The position numbers and the translations under genes are program-made. Under the pieces are notes generated by a model, which saw only the letters and a list, made by a program, of their open reading frames with translations, made no database searches and had not been told where the DNA came from. Shown here in pieces: positions 22,848-30,771 of a DNA stretch of 31,208 bases; position 1 is the stretch's first letter, and the number at the start of each line of letters is the position of its first letter. The DNA comes from JAFGLY01 sp041309225 (GTDB lineage: Bacteria > Myxococcota_A > UBA796 > JAFGLY01): assembly GCA_041309225.1 (NCBI GenBank), contig JBFYZZ010000047.1:1-31208 (forward strand). The letters are read 5' to 3'.

Positions 22848-24905
22848 ATGGGCCGCCCGCTCCCGCCCCACCGACCGGCCGTCCTGTACAGCGTCCTCGT
22901 GGCTGCCACATGGACCGGCTGCTCGGTCCCGCCGGTAGGTTGGGACGATACCGGACCCGGCGGCAGCGCGGTCCCTCCCGACGCCACCGTCGTCATCTCG
23001 GGCGCGGTGTCGGACGCTGGCGGCGCGCCCGTCGAGGGCGCCTTCCTCGCCACCGACCCGCACGGGTACGAGGCCGTCTCCGGTCCCGAAGGCGCCTTCG
23101 CCTTCCACGCACTCCCCCCAGGGACCTACCGCGTAGCCGTCCGGGCCGCCGGCTACGGGGCCGCCTCGGTGGACGGGATCTCGCTCCCCGAGGACGGCGA
23201 CGTCGCGGCGATCGACGTCGTGCTGGAGGTCACGAATCCGGTCGACGGCGTCCTCGAGGTGGCGGTGACGGGGCCCGACCGAGGTCCCGTGGAGGGAGCC
23301 CTGGTCGAGGTCGAGGGTGGCGCGTCGGGGTTCACCGACGCCTCGGGCGAGGTCCGCCTCGCCGGGCTCGGAGGCGAGGCCGTGGACATCGAGATCTCGG
23401 GCCCCGACGCCGGGTGGTGGTCCCGCCGCCTGGAGGGCGTGGAGGTCCCGACTCGGGGCGGCGTGCAGGTCGCCGTCGGCCTGTCCGGGCGCCCGCCCGA
23501 GGGATCCACCTGGGCGGGCAGCGCGCTGTGCGGCATGTGCCACGTCGAGGAGGGCGACGCCCACGCACGGACGCGCCACGCCCTCGCCCTGCCGCCCGCG
23601 GTGGAGTCTCCCTTCCTGGAGGCGTTCGAGGTGGGGACGCAGGTCTCCACCCAGGGGGCCCTGGCAACCCTCTGGATGGACGGGGATGCGCCCCAGGTCA
23701 CCCTCACGGACGCCGCGGGGCAGACCCGAACCTGGCCGGTGGATGGCCTCATCGCCGATCCGAGCGGTGGCTCGGTGCCCTTCACCACGCTGGGCGACCA
23801 GCGCTTCCCCCTGCCCGTGGCCTGGCGCGCGGCGCGCGACTGGCCCCGCTCCTGGTCCGAGACGGACGTGGCCGTGGTGGAGTACCACGCCGAGGGCTGG
23901 TTCGTGAGCGGCACCTTCGGGTTCGGGGAGGGGGAGTCGCCGAATCCCTCGCTCTCGGCCGATGCCCTCTGCTTCCCCTGCCACACCACGGGATTCGACC
24001 TCACGCTCCGCGAGGACGGGGGGGTGGACCTCTCGGCCACCTCGGGCGACGGATCCTGGATCGAAGCCGGCGTGGGGTGCGAGCGCTGCCACGGCCCGGG
24101 GAGTGCCCACATCGCATCCACGCTCGCCGACAAGCCGTTCACCATCACGCGCCCGGATCTCCTCGACCCGGATCGGGCGCGTGACGTGTGCGGGCAGTGC
24201 CACGCCTCAGTGATCAGTGAGGGTACGGGCCTGCCGTACCCGTTCAGCACCCGCCTCGGTTTCTTCGAGGCGGGGGAGACCCTCACGGACTACGCCACCT
24301 CCGACGTCGTCGCCTGGCCATCGGGGGCGGCCGCCCAGCCCAACCAGATCGCCGACGAGCTGCCCGCGTCCGTTCACGGGGAGGAGTCCGTCGCTCCCTC
24401 GAGGTGCTTCGACTGCCACGATCCACACGGGGCGGCCACGGGGAGCGACGGCGGGCCGCTCCCATCCCAGACCCGCCTCGAGGTCGCGGACAACGCCCTT
24501 TGCCTCTCCTGCCACCTGCACCTGTCCTTCGGCGACGAGGTGGAGGCGGCGGCCCACACGGGCCACGGCGTCTACCAGCCCGACGGGCCCTCCATGGGCG
24601 GCCGGTGCACCGGCTGCCACATGCCGGCCACCTCGGCACTCCTCGGGTGGCAGGAGACCACCGGTGCGGGGGACGTCCCCTCCCACCTCTTCCTGGCGCT
24701 CCCCCCGTCCGACACCCTGGACGTCTTCGACGCCGCGGGCGCCTCCATTCTCGCGCTCGGGTCGTTCCCGGTCCACGCCTGCGCCGAGTGCCACGCCTAC
24801 AACCGGGCCTGGATGGGCTCCACCTTCGACGGCGTCACCGGAGATCCCACCCTGCGCGCCACGCACGAGGCCTTCCAGGCCGCCTACGAGGACCTCTTCC
24901 CGTGA
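22848..24905 (+). CDS. Octaheme cytochrome c lipoprotein with carboxypeptidase-regulatory-like domains
   Basis: The 685-residue protein has a signal peptide and probable lipobox (TGC, near Cys25), then a Gly/Asp/Thr linker. Residues about 44-125 and 128-215 are two Ig-like CarboxypepD_reg-type domains ('GAVSDAGGAPVEGAFLA', 'LPPGTYRVAVRAAGYG'). Then come eight CXXCH motifs: CGMCH, CFPCH, CERCH, CGQCH, CFDCH, CLSCH, CTGCH and CAECH. 'GCERCHGPGSAH' is typical of the cytochrome c554 group of multiheme proteins. A non-haem beta-rich insert separates the first two haems. A surface-exposed electron carrier on the outer membrane is the likely role, with the Ig-like domains as a stalk. It opens a six-gene operon. 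The ATG at 22848 is preferred; a GTG two codons before it is possible. Confidence 0.83.
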   Translation: MGRPLPPHRPAVLYSVLVAATWTGCSVPPVGWDDTGPGGSAVPPDATVVISGAVSDAGGAPVEGAFLATDPHGYEAVSGPEGAFAFHALPPGTYRVAVRAAGYGAASVDGISLPEDGDVAAIDVVLEVTNPVDGVLEVAVTGPDRGPVEGALVEVEGGASGFTDASGEVRLAGLGGEAVDIEISGPDAGWWSRRLEGVEVPTRGGVQVAVGLSGRPPEGSTWAGSALCGMCHVEEGDAHARTRHALALPPAVESPFLEAFEVGTQVSTQGALATLWMDGDAPQVTLTDAAGQTRTWPVDGLIADPSGGSVPFTTLGDQRFPLPVAWRAARDWPRSWSETDVAVVEYHAEGWFVSGTFGFGEGESPNPSLSADALCFPCHTTGFDLTLREDGGVDLSATSGDGSWIEAGVGCERCHGPGSAHIASTLADKPFTITRPDLLDPDRARDVCGQCHASVISEGTGLPYPFSTRLGFFEAGETLTDYATSDVVAWPSGAAAQPNQIADELPASVHGEESVAPSRCFDCHDPHGAATGSDGGPLPSQTRLEVADNALCLSCHLHLSFGDEVEAAAHTGHGVYQPDGPSMGGRCTGCHMPATSALLGWQETTGAGDVPSHLFLALPPSDTLDVFDAAGASILALGSFPVHACAECHAYNRAWMGSTFDGVTGDPTLRATHEAFQAAYEDLFP

Positions 24906-25696
24906 CGCGCATCCTGCCCGCGCTGCTCGCGATCCTCGCCGCCTGCAACGTCCCGCGGCCCGGGGGAGGCGGCCTCACGGTGGGGGCCTCCTTCCCGCAC
25001 CCCGGCGGCTGGTCCGAGGGAGAGGCACACGGGGCCGCGGCGCTCGCCGACGGCGTCCCCGCCTGCGTCGCCTGTCACCGGGAGGGCGCGGCCGACGCCC
25101 GGCCGTGCACCGCCTGCCACGCGATCTGGCCTCACCCAGCCGGTTTCCGGGACGGATCCGTTCACGGCGCCGCGGCCTGCGAGGAGGGCACGGCCGGCTG
25201 CCTTCCGTGCGCCGCCTGCCACGAGGATCCGGAGCTCGTCGCCGCCCGCGATCACGCCTGCACGTCCTGCCACGCCTCCTACCCGCACGCCGACGGCTGG
25301 TCCCACGGCGCGTGGGCGGCGGCGAGGGGCGAGGCACGGGCGCCCTGCGGCGCCTGCCACGGCGACGACAAGGGCGATCCCACGTCGTTCTGCGGTACAT
25401 GCCACGCGGCCTGGCCTCACGCCGTCGGGTATGCCGATCCGTCCGCGCACGGCGCCGACTGGAGGGAGGCCCCGTCCTCCTGTTCGACGTGCCACGGCGC
25501 CCAGGGCGAGGGCACCGCCACCTCCCCTGCGTGCAGCCGCTGCCACGCGGGATTCCCCCACCCCGACGGCTGGTCCCACCTCGCCGGGGCCACCCGCCTC
25601 GGGGAGGGCACGTGCCTCGCCTGCCACGAGGCCGGGGACGGCCCCTCCGGCGTGCCCGCCACGTGTGCCCCCACCTGCCACGGAGGTGCCCCGTGA
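24902..25696 (+). CDS. Decaheme lipoprotein built of five diheme repeats
   Basis: The GTG at 24902 overlaps the previous stop (GTGA) and gives 264 residues. A short signal peptide ends in lipobox LAAC (Cys15). The mature protein is five repeats of about 40-50 residues, each beginning '(F/W/Y)PH..G(W/F/Y)' with a following His and containing two haem sites: CVACH/CTACH, CAACH/CTSCH, CGACH/CGTCH, CSTCH/CSRCH and CLACH/CAPTCH. The last site is CX3CH rather than CXXCH. Ten haems in a regular array recall the MtrA/PioA type wire that threads an outer-membrane barrel, and the barrel gene follows immediately; homology to MtrA itself is not claimed. A lipid anchor suggests attachment to the outer membrane. 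Confidence 0.82.
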   Translation: MTRILPALLAILAACNVPRPGGGGLTVGASFPHPGGWSEGEAHGAAALADGVPACVACHREGAADARPCTACHAIWPHPAGFRDGSVHGAAACEEGTAGCLPCAACHEDPELVAARDHACTSCHASYPHADGWSHGAWAAARGEARAPCGACHGDDKGDPTSFCGTCHAAWPHAVGYADPSAHGADWREAPSSCSTCHGAQGEGTATSPACSRCHAGFPHPDGWSHLAGATRLGEGTCLACHEAGDGPSGVPATCAPTCHGGAP

Positions 25697-26898
25697 ACCG
25701 CCGGGCCACCCTCCCGGCGCTCGTGGGGTTGCTGGCCGCGGGCGCTGCCCGGGCCGACGGCCTCGAGGCCGAGACCGTGGCCCAGGTCCGCCACGACCTC
25801 TTCGGCGAGCGGTACGTGTCCGCCTGGCAGTTCCTGCGCCTCGACGGCCGGGCCGGACCGGTGTCGGTGGACGGGTACGCGGCGCTCGACGCCTCCGCCG
25901 GCCTCGACCAGCCCCTCGACTCCGACGTCTACCTGTTGTCCCTGTCCGGAGACGCCGGCCCCGTGGGCTGGAGCGCCGGACGCATGGAGACGCTCGGGGC
26001 CCTGCGGCCCCAGACCCTCGACGGCGCTCGCCTCGCCTGGGGACGCAGCGGCGTCTCGCTCGACCTCGCGGGCGGCGTCGCGAGGGCCCAGGCGCTCGAC
26101 GACCTCCTCGACGGGGCCGGCTTCGGTCGCCTCTCGGTGGCGTGGCTGGGGTCGGGCCTCCAGGTCCGCGCCGGCCTGCAGGGGGAGACCGGGGCCGATA
26201 CGCCCACCATCGCCCGGCAGGACCTCGATCTCCGCGTGTCCGGCTCCTCCCGGGCACGACCCTGGGCCGGCGGCCGGCTCGTGGCGGCCGAGCCGCTGGA
26301 ACAGGGCGGACCGGCGGTGCTGGAGTGGGCCCGGCTGGACGCGGGCCTCGCGGTGGGGGGCGGCGCGAGCGTCGCGGCGCACGGGCAGCGACGCGAGGCA
26401 GCGGACCCGGATTCGCTGTTCGGCGACGCCCTGATCGAGGCCTTCGCGGGCGGAGCGGTGAGCGAGGCCGGGGCCTCCCTCCGGGTGTCGGGTGCCCGCT
26501 GGTCGGCCCTGTCCGCGGGCTACGCGCTGGTGTCCTACGAGCGCGCCGACGGCGCCTCCTGGGGGCACGCCGCGGACGCATCCTGGTCCGGGTCCGCGGG
26601 AGGAATCCGCGTGACGCCCTCCTGGTCCTTCCGGGCCGGCCCCGGCGGGGCGTACCACGCCGTCGCGTCGCGCGTGGAGGCCCCGCTCTCCGACACGATG
26701 GACCTCGACGTCCGTCTGGGGATCGTCCCCTACCGGAAAGGACACGACGCCTGGGACGTCGCCATGACGCTTGGATCCGGCCTGTCCTGTGAGGTCCACC
26801 GGCACCTCGTGTTCTCCGCACAGGCCGACGTCGCGCGCGATGCCCTCTCCCTCCTCGACGTCCGCGGCGGCGGTTCGCTGCTCCTGAGGTTCCCGTGA
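25693..26898 (+). CDS. Probable outer-membrane beta-barrel of the cytochrome conduit
   Basis: The GTG at 25693 overlaps the previous stop (GTGA); 401 residues with a clear signal peptide (about 1-22, ARA-DG). The mature part has no haem motif, no long hydrophobic helix and no cysteine array. It consists of alternating short amphipathic strands with many Gly, Ser, Ala, Trp and Tyr ('VGWSAGRMETLG', 'LQVRAGLQGE', 'WSFRAGPGGAYHAVASRVE') and ends 'GSLLLRFP', close to the aromatic C-terminal signature of barrel proteins. A barrel of roughly 16-20 strands is possible. In porin-cytochrome complexes (MtrB, PioB, Omb and Ext types) such a barrel sheathes a periplasmic cytochrome; position between a decaheme and a heptaheme gene supports this. 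Most family members are larger, so the assignment rests on context. Confidence 0.68.
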   Translation: MNRRATLPALVGLLAAGAARADGLEAETVAQVRHDLFGERYVSAWQFLRLDGRAGPVSVDGYAALDASAGLDQPLDSDVYLLSLSGDAGPVGWSAGRMETLGALRPQTLDGARLAWGRSGVSLDLAGGVARAQALDDLLDGAGFGRLSVAWLGSGLQVRAGLQGETGADTPTIARQDLDLRVSGSSRARPWAGGRLVAAEPLEQGGPAVLEWARLDAGLAVGGGASVAAHGQRREAADPDSLFGDALIEAFAGGAVSEAGASLRVSGARWSALSAGYALVSYERADGASWGHAADASWSGSAGGIRVTPSWSFRAGPGGAYHAVASRVEAPLSDTMDLDVRLGIVPYRKGHDAWDVAMTLGSGLSCEVHRHLVFSAQADVARDALSLLDVRGGGSLLLRFP

Positions 26899-27479
26899 GC
26901 CGTACGCTGCTGCTCGTCGCCCTGTTCCTCGGCCTCGGTGCGCGAGTGCCCCGGATCACCCCGGAGGAGCGCGTCCGGATCCTCGACCGGTTCGACCACC
27001 GCGAGCACGGCGACGCCCTCGACGACGCGGGCCTCTCCTGCCCGGCCTGCCACCAGGTCGGGGGCGCCGCGGGCGGCACGCTCGCCCCGGAGGCCCGCGA
27101 CGAGGCGTTCCTCTCTCCTCCCCCCACCGCCTGCCACGCCTGCCACGTCCCGGCGGACGGGAAGCGCGGCCACGCGCCCGGTGCCTGCGGCACCTGCCAC
27201 GCCACCGACATCCGGCCTGCGGACCACCACGACCGCTGGGCAGCCGAGCACGGCTCCGAGGCCCGGCTCCAGGGCCGGGCCTGCGAGACGTGCCACGGCC
27301 GCTCCGAGTGCGTGGACTGCCACGAGCGGAGGGACACCACGCGCTACCGCGTGCACGACCGGAACTGGCTCTCGGTCCACGGCATCGCGGTGCAGGCCGA
27401 TCCCGCGGCCTGCGGCACCTGCCACCTCCGATCCGAGTGCACGTCGTGCCACGCCACCGGCCGCGGGAAGCGCCCGTGA
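26895..27479 (+). CDS. Heptaheme periplasmic cytochrome c
   Basis: The GTG at 26895 overlaps the barrel gene stop (GTGA) and gives 194 residues: a signal peptide (about 1-17, no lipobox) and seven CXXCH motifs, CPACH, CHACH, CGTCH, then CETCH/CVDCH and CGTCH/CTSCH. The last four are two copies of a 'C.TCH.RSEC..CH' pair. Conserved His in 'FDHREH' and 'WLSVHG' are likely distal ligands. It may be the periplasmic inlet to the barrel. No named family is recognised beyond multiheme cytochromes. Confidence 0.8.
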   Translation: MSRTLLLVALFLGLGARVPRITPEERVRILDRFDHREHGDALDDAGLSCPACHQVGGAAGGTLAPEARDEAFLSPPPTACHACHVPADGKRGHAPGACGTCHATDIRPADHHDRWAAEHGSEARLQGRACETCHGRSECVDCHERRDTTRYRVHDRNWLSVHGIAVQADPAACGTCHLRSECTSCHATGRGKRP

Positions 27480-27778
27480 TCCGCCGCCTCGCCGCCCTCG
27501 CGCTGCTCGCGGCCGCCGGCTGCGGCGACCCCTGCGCCGGGTGGCGCGACCTGGAAGCCTCCCCGGGCGGCCTCGCCCTCACCGAGGACGAGCACCCCGC
27601 CGGCTGGGGGCAGGCCGGGTGCTTCCAGTGCCACGTCGCCGCCACCCTGCACCAGGGCGCCTGCGGCGGCGACGACGTGGACCTCGAGGCGGTGCGCGCC
27701 CTCGCCGATCCGGAGGACACCCGGTCCTGCACGCCCTGCCACGGGACCAACGGGGTCGCGGAGGACACGGGCCCATGA
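27476..27778 (+). CDS. Small diheme lipoprotein cytochrome
   Basis: The GTG at 27476 overlaps the previous stop (GTGA); 100 residues with a signal peptide and lipobox AAGC (near Cys16). Two CXXCH motifs, CFQCH and CTPCH, are separated by about 35 residues, with His in 'DEHPAGW' and 'LHQGAC' as possible ligands. Small size and lipid anchor suggest an accessory of the conduit on the outer membrane. A second Cys pair (in GDPC and GACGG) may form a disulfide. No family recognised. Confidence 0.72.
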   Translation: MIRRLAALALLAAAGCGDPCAGWRDLEASPGGLALTEDEHPAGWGQAGCFQCHVAATLHQGACGGDDVDLEAVRALADPEDTRSCTPCHGTNGVAEDTGP

Positions 27779-28395
27779 CGCTGCGCCTCCCCCTCCTCCT
27801 CGCCCTGATCCCGCTCGCGATCGGAGCCGATCCGCCCTCCGCCACCCCGCCGGCCGCGTTCACGCCTCACCGGGCGCCGGTGGCGGGGGGCCCCGACACC
27901 TGCGCATTCTGCCACATCCAGGTGCCCGCGCCCGGGGCGGTGGAGGCCAGCCTCCGAATCCCGGCGGCCAACGTGTGCGCGTCCTGCCACGACCCCGCCG
28001 TCCACGCCGGAGCGGCCTCCCACGCCTCGGTCCTGCCCGAGCACGCCCGGGGCGCCGTGCAGGCGGCGGGGCTGCGGCTCCTGGCGGACGGCCGGATGGG
28101 CTGCCTCACATGCCACGATCCCCACGCCGCCGGCGTGCTCCCCGGCACCGGCACGCGTCGACCCGGGATCGGGCGAGCCCTGTACCCCGACCGCTGGCGC
28201 GACGACGTCCTCCTGCCCGCCATGCGGGCGCGCGAGGCCGCGCTCGGGGTGCCCCTGGTCGTGGAGTCCACCGAGCCCGACCTCCTGCGCCTGCCGCTCG
28301 CGGGCGGCGTGCTCTGCACGACCTGTCACGGCGGGGTGTGCTCCTCCTGCCACGACCCGGCGACGTTCGAGAACCCCCGGTACCGGGAGCGGTAG
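27775..28395 (+). CDS. Pentaheme periplasmic cytochrome c
   Basis: The ATG at 27775 overlaps the previous stop (ATGA); 206 residues with a signal peptide (about 1-18, ending IGA) and five CXXCH motifs: CAFCH, CASCH, CLTCH (followed by DPHAAG, the doubled-CXXCH type), CTTCH and CSSCH. The last two are 6 residues apart. A stretch of about 80 residues without haem between motifs three and four is rich in Arg and Leu. It is last in the conduit operon and is followed by a strong hairpin shared with the convergent NapC-type gene. Confidence 0.8.
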   Translation: MTLRLPLLLALIPLAIGADPPSATPPAAFTPHRAPVAGGPDTCAFCHIQVPAPGAVEASLRIPAANVCASCHDPAVHAGAASHASVLPEHARGAVQAAGLRLLADGRMGCLTCHDPHAAGVLPGTGTRRPGIGRALYPDRWRDDVLLPAMRAREAALGVPLVVESTEPDLLRLPLAGGVLCTTCHGGVCSSCHDPATFENPRYRER

Positions 28396-28418
28396 AGCGG
28401 CGCGGATCGGGGGCGGGC

Positions 28419-28449
28419 GCGGCCGGTCGGGCGACCCGTGCCCGGCCGC
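28419..28449. terminator. Bidirectional terminator hairpin between convergent cytochrome genes
   Basis: GCGGCCGG (28419-28426) pairs with CCGGCCGC (28442-28449); the loop contains a nested hairpin CGGG-CGA-CCCG (28428-28438). It fills the 54-bp gap between two convergent stops (28395 and 28450). No T-run follows on either strand, as is common in GC-rich genomes. Confidence 0.6.
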
Positions 28450-30771
28450 CTACCGGCCTGCCGCGTCGTGGAACGATCGCAGGCGACGAGCGGCGTCGCT
28501 GCCGTGGCAGACCTCGCAGTAGCGCCGGATCGCATCGAGGTCCCGGAGGAAGCTCGTGGTCGCGGTGCCCTCGGCCGCGCCCGGCCGCTCGTCGGCATCG
28601 TGCCGCCAGTGGTGCGGGTCGTGGCAGGTCACGCACGCGATCGTACCCACGGCGGCCCCCTCCACCGGCTCGCCATCCGGCCCGTGATAGGGAGTGATCT
28701 CGGGGGTGGCGAACGGCAAGCCCGCCGTGGTCAGGAGCAGGCCCTCGGGGTGGGAGGTCCGGCCGGGACCGCGGGCCTTGCTGCCGTCATGGCAGGCGAG
28801 GCAGCGGCCGCTCGCCGGGTTCACCCCGGCCACCGCGGGCATCCGGTAGGCGGCGCGCTCGGGCGACGGCTCATGGCAGGTGACACAGGGCGCCGAGACG
28901 TCGCCCACCGGCACCACCGCGCCGTCGTGATCGGTGCCGAGCACCGCCGACTGGGGAGCGTGGCAGGTCACGCACGGGAGGCCGTCCTTCGTGACGTCCC
29001 CCGAGGCGTGCGGATCGTACCCGGCGTCGAGTGCGGCGGGCGCTGCGGCGGCCGTCCTGCCGGGGGCGGCCGCGCCTCCTCCCCCACCGCCCCTGGCCCC
29101 GGCCCGGATCCAGGCCTCGAGGGCGGACAGGTCGGCGTCGGACAGGTCGGCGAAGTGACCCTCCTCGAGCACCTGGACGATGCGGCTGCCCGCCGGGTCG
29201 CCGGCCTTCACCACGGGCCCGCGCTCGCTGCCGGCCAGGATGCCCTCGGCGTCGGTGAGGCGCAGCTTCCGCTGGGCGAGCCGCGGACCGTGGCAGGCGC
29301 CGCAGGACGCCGACAGGGCGGCCTGGACCGCGTCGAACCCGCCACCGACCGTGGAGGGTTTCGCACCGGGCGGCATCCCGGCCGCCGCCGGTGCCGACTG
29401 GGCGATGCCGAGGTCGCTCGCGAGGGCCGGGGCGTCGAACCCTCCGAATCGCCAGCCCACGCCGTGGCACTGGGAGTTCGAGCAGAAGGAGGTGTCGCTC
29501 GTGCCACCCGCGTTCGCGACCGTGTGGCACCCGGCGCAGGAGGGATCCACCAGGTTGTGGTGCCGGCTGATCCAGGTGGTGTCCTTGTGGGAGTCGGGCT
29601 CGAGGCCGGTGGCGAGGGGGAGCATCGGTTCCAGTTCGCCTGCACGGGCCACGAGCGGGATGGAGTGGCACAGGTTGCATTCCAGCCGTACCGCGTTGCC
29701 CTCGACGTCGACGTGGCGGCCGTCGTGGCAGCGGAAGCACCCCGGCCAATCCCGGTGGCCGATGTTGTCGGGGTGCGTGCGCCAGTCGAGTTCCTGGTCG
29801 CGGAACGTGTTCTCGTCGACGATCCGCCGCGCGGTGGCCACGGCCTGGTCGACCAGTCCGGCCCTGGCCGGATCGGGATTGCGTGCGCGAAGCGACGCGG
29901 CGAGTCCGGCGAACGTCGCGTCCGGATCCGGATCCTGTGCGCCCGTGGCTTCCAGCGTCTGCACCACCAGGGCCCGGACGGACACGAGTTCCGCCGGCAG
30001 GTCGCCCCGGTCGATGGCCTGGTCCACCAGGAGGCGCGGGGGCGGGATCTGGTGGGAGATCCGGTTGTGGCAGGTCATGCAGTCCATCTCGCGAACCCGC
30101 TCCGGGTCGAGCGAGGCCGGATCCACCTTGGCGCCGCGGGCCGTGTACTCCTGGACCCGGCCGTCCGTCCCCGTGACGCGTACCCAGGGGATCTCCTGGT
30201 CGAGGTCGTCGTTGGCCACGTACTCGACGAGGTTTTCCACGTGCCAGTGGATGCCTCGGCCGAGCCCCTCGCGAGCGGATCCGCCCCCGGTGTGCATGAG
30301 GAGGTGGATCGTGTACGGGGTGCTGGCCTCGTCGTCGGCGCGGTGCATGCGGGTCCGCAGGCTGTCGTCCGAGAACTTCTCGGGGAAGTGGCACAGCAGG
30401 CAGGTGTCGCGTGCCGGGCGCAGGGTCTCGACCCGGATCGGGTAGTGGTAGGTGTGGAACACGGTCGCCCAGATGAGGCGCATGTGCACGGACTTGCGCG
30501 TGAACTGGGTGATCAGGAGGTCCCTCCCGATGTGGCAGTCCACGCAGGGGACCCGCGCGTGGGGCGATACCTGGTAGGTGGCGTACTGCGGCGGCATGGT
30601 GTGGCAGGTCTCACCGCAGAACGGGACGGAGTTGCTGTACTCCCAGGCGGGAGGCGCGCCGAGGAGGACGAGTGCGAGCACGGCGGTCGCGCCCGCCACG
30701 ACGGCGATCCGTGCGCGCCGCGTGGCGAGCGCACGTTCGAGGAGACGCTGGAGCCGCACGGGGAGTCCCAT
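28450..30771 (-). CDS. NapC/NirT-type membrane-anchored cytochrome with up to 14 haems
   Basis: The 773-residue protein has one N-terminal helix (about 21-42) as uncleaved anchor, then a NapC/NirT-like start: CGETCHTMPP (CX3CH, 52-57) and 'SPHARVPCVDCHIG' (CVDCH 76-80). In total twelve CXXCH, one CX3CH and one CX4CH (CSNSQCH) are present. The part around CGACH (roughly 475-560) looks like an inserted Planctomycete-type monohaem domain ('GDPAGSRIVQ', 'LSDADLSALEAWIRAGA'), then a Gly/Ala linker and five C-terminal haem sites. NapC/CymA/ImcH relatives oxidise quinol at the inner membrane and hand electrons to periplasmic carriers; this is the likely role. The ATG at 30771 has GGAGGA 6 nt before it. 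It is transcribed alone, convergent with the conduit operon and divergent from the peptidase gene. Confidence 0.85.
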   Translation of the reverse strand: MGLPVRLQRLLERALATRRARIAVVAGATAVLALVLLGAPPAWEYSNSVPFCGETCHTMPPQYATYQVSPHARVPCVDCHIGRDLLITQFTRKSVHMRLIWATVFHTYHYPIRVETLRPARDTCLLCHFPEKFSDDSLRTRMHRADDEASTPYTIHLLMHTGGGSAREGLGRGIHWHVENLVEYVANDDLDQEIPWVRVTGTDGRVQEYTARGAKVDPASLDPERVREMDCMTCHNRISHQIPPPRLLVDQAIDRGDLPAELVSVRALVVQTLEATGAQDPDPDATFAGLAASLRARNPDPARAGLVDQAVATARRIVDENTFRDQELDWRTHPDNIGHRDWPGCFRCHDGRHVDVEGNAVRLECNLCHSIPLVARAGELEPMLPLATGLEPDSHKDTTWISRHHNLVDPSCAGCHTVANAGGTSDTSFCSNSQCHGVGWRFGGFDAPALASDLGIAQSAPAAAGMPPGAKPSTVGGGFDAVQAALSASCGACHGPRLAQRKLRLTDAEGILAGSERGPVVKAGDPAGSRIVQVLEEGHFADLSDADLSALEAWIRAGARGGGGGGAAAPGRTAAAAPAALDAGYDPHASGDVTKDGLPCVTCHAPQSAVLGTDHDGAVVPVGDVSAPCVTCHEPSPERAAYRMPAVAGVNPASGRCLACHDGSKARGPGRTSHPEGLLLTTAGLPFATPEITPYHGPDGEPVEGAAVGTIACVTCHDPHHWRHDADERPGAAEGTATTSFLRDLDAIRRYCEVCHGSDAARRLRSFHDAAGR

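Noticed and set aside
24902..25696. Repeated DNA of the decaheme gene as a CRISPR-like array
   Set aside because: The periodicity comes from repeated protein units with haem sites in one continuous frame; the DNA units are not identical and have no spacers.
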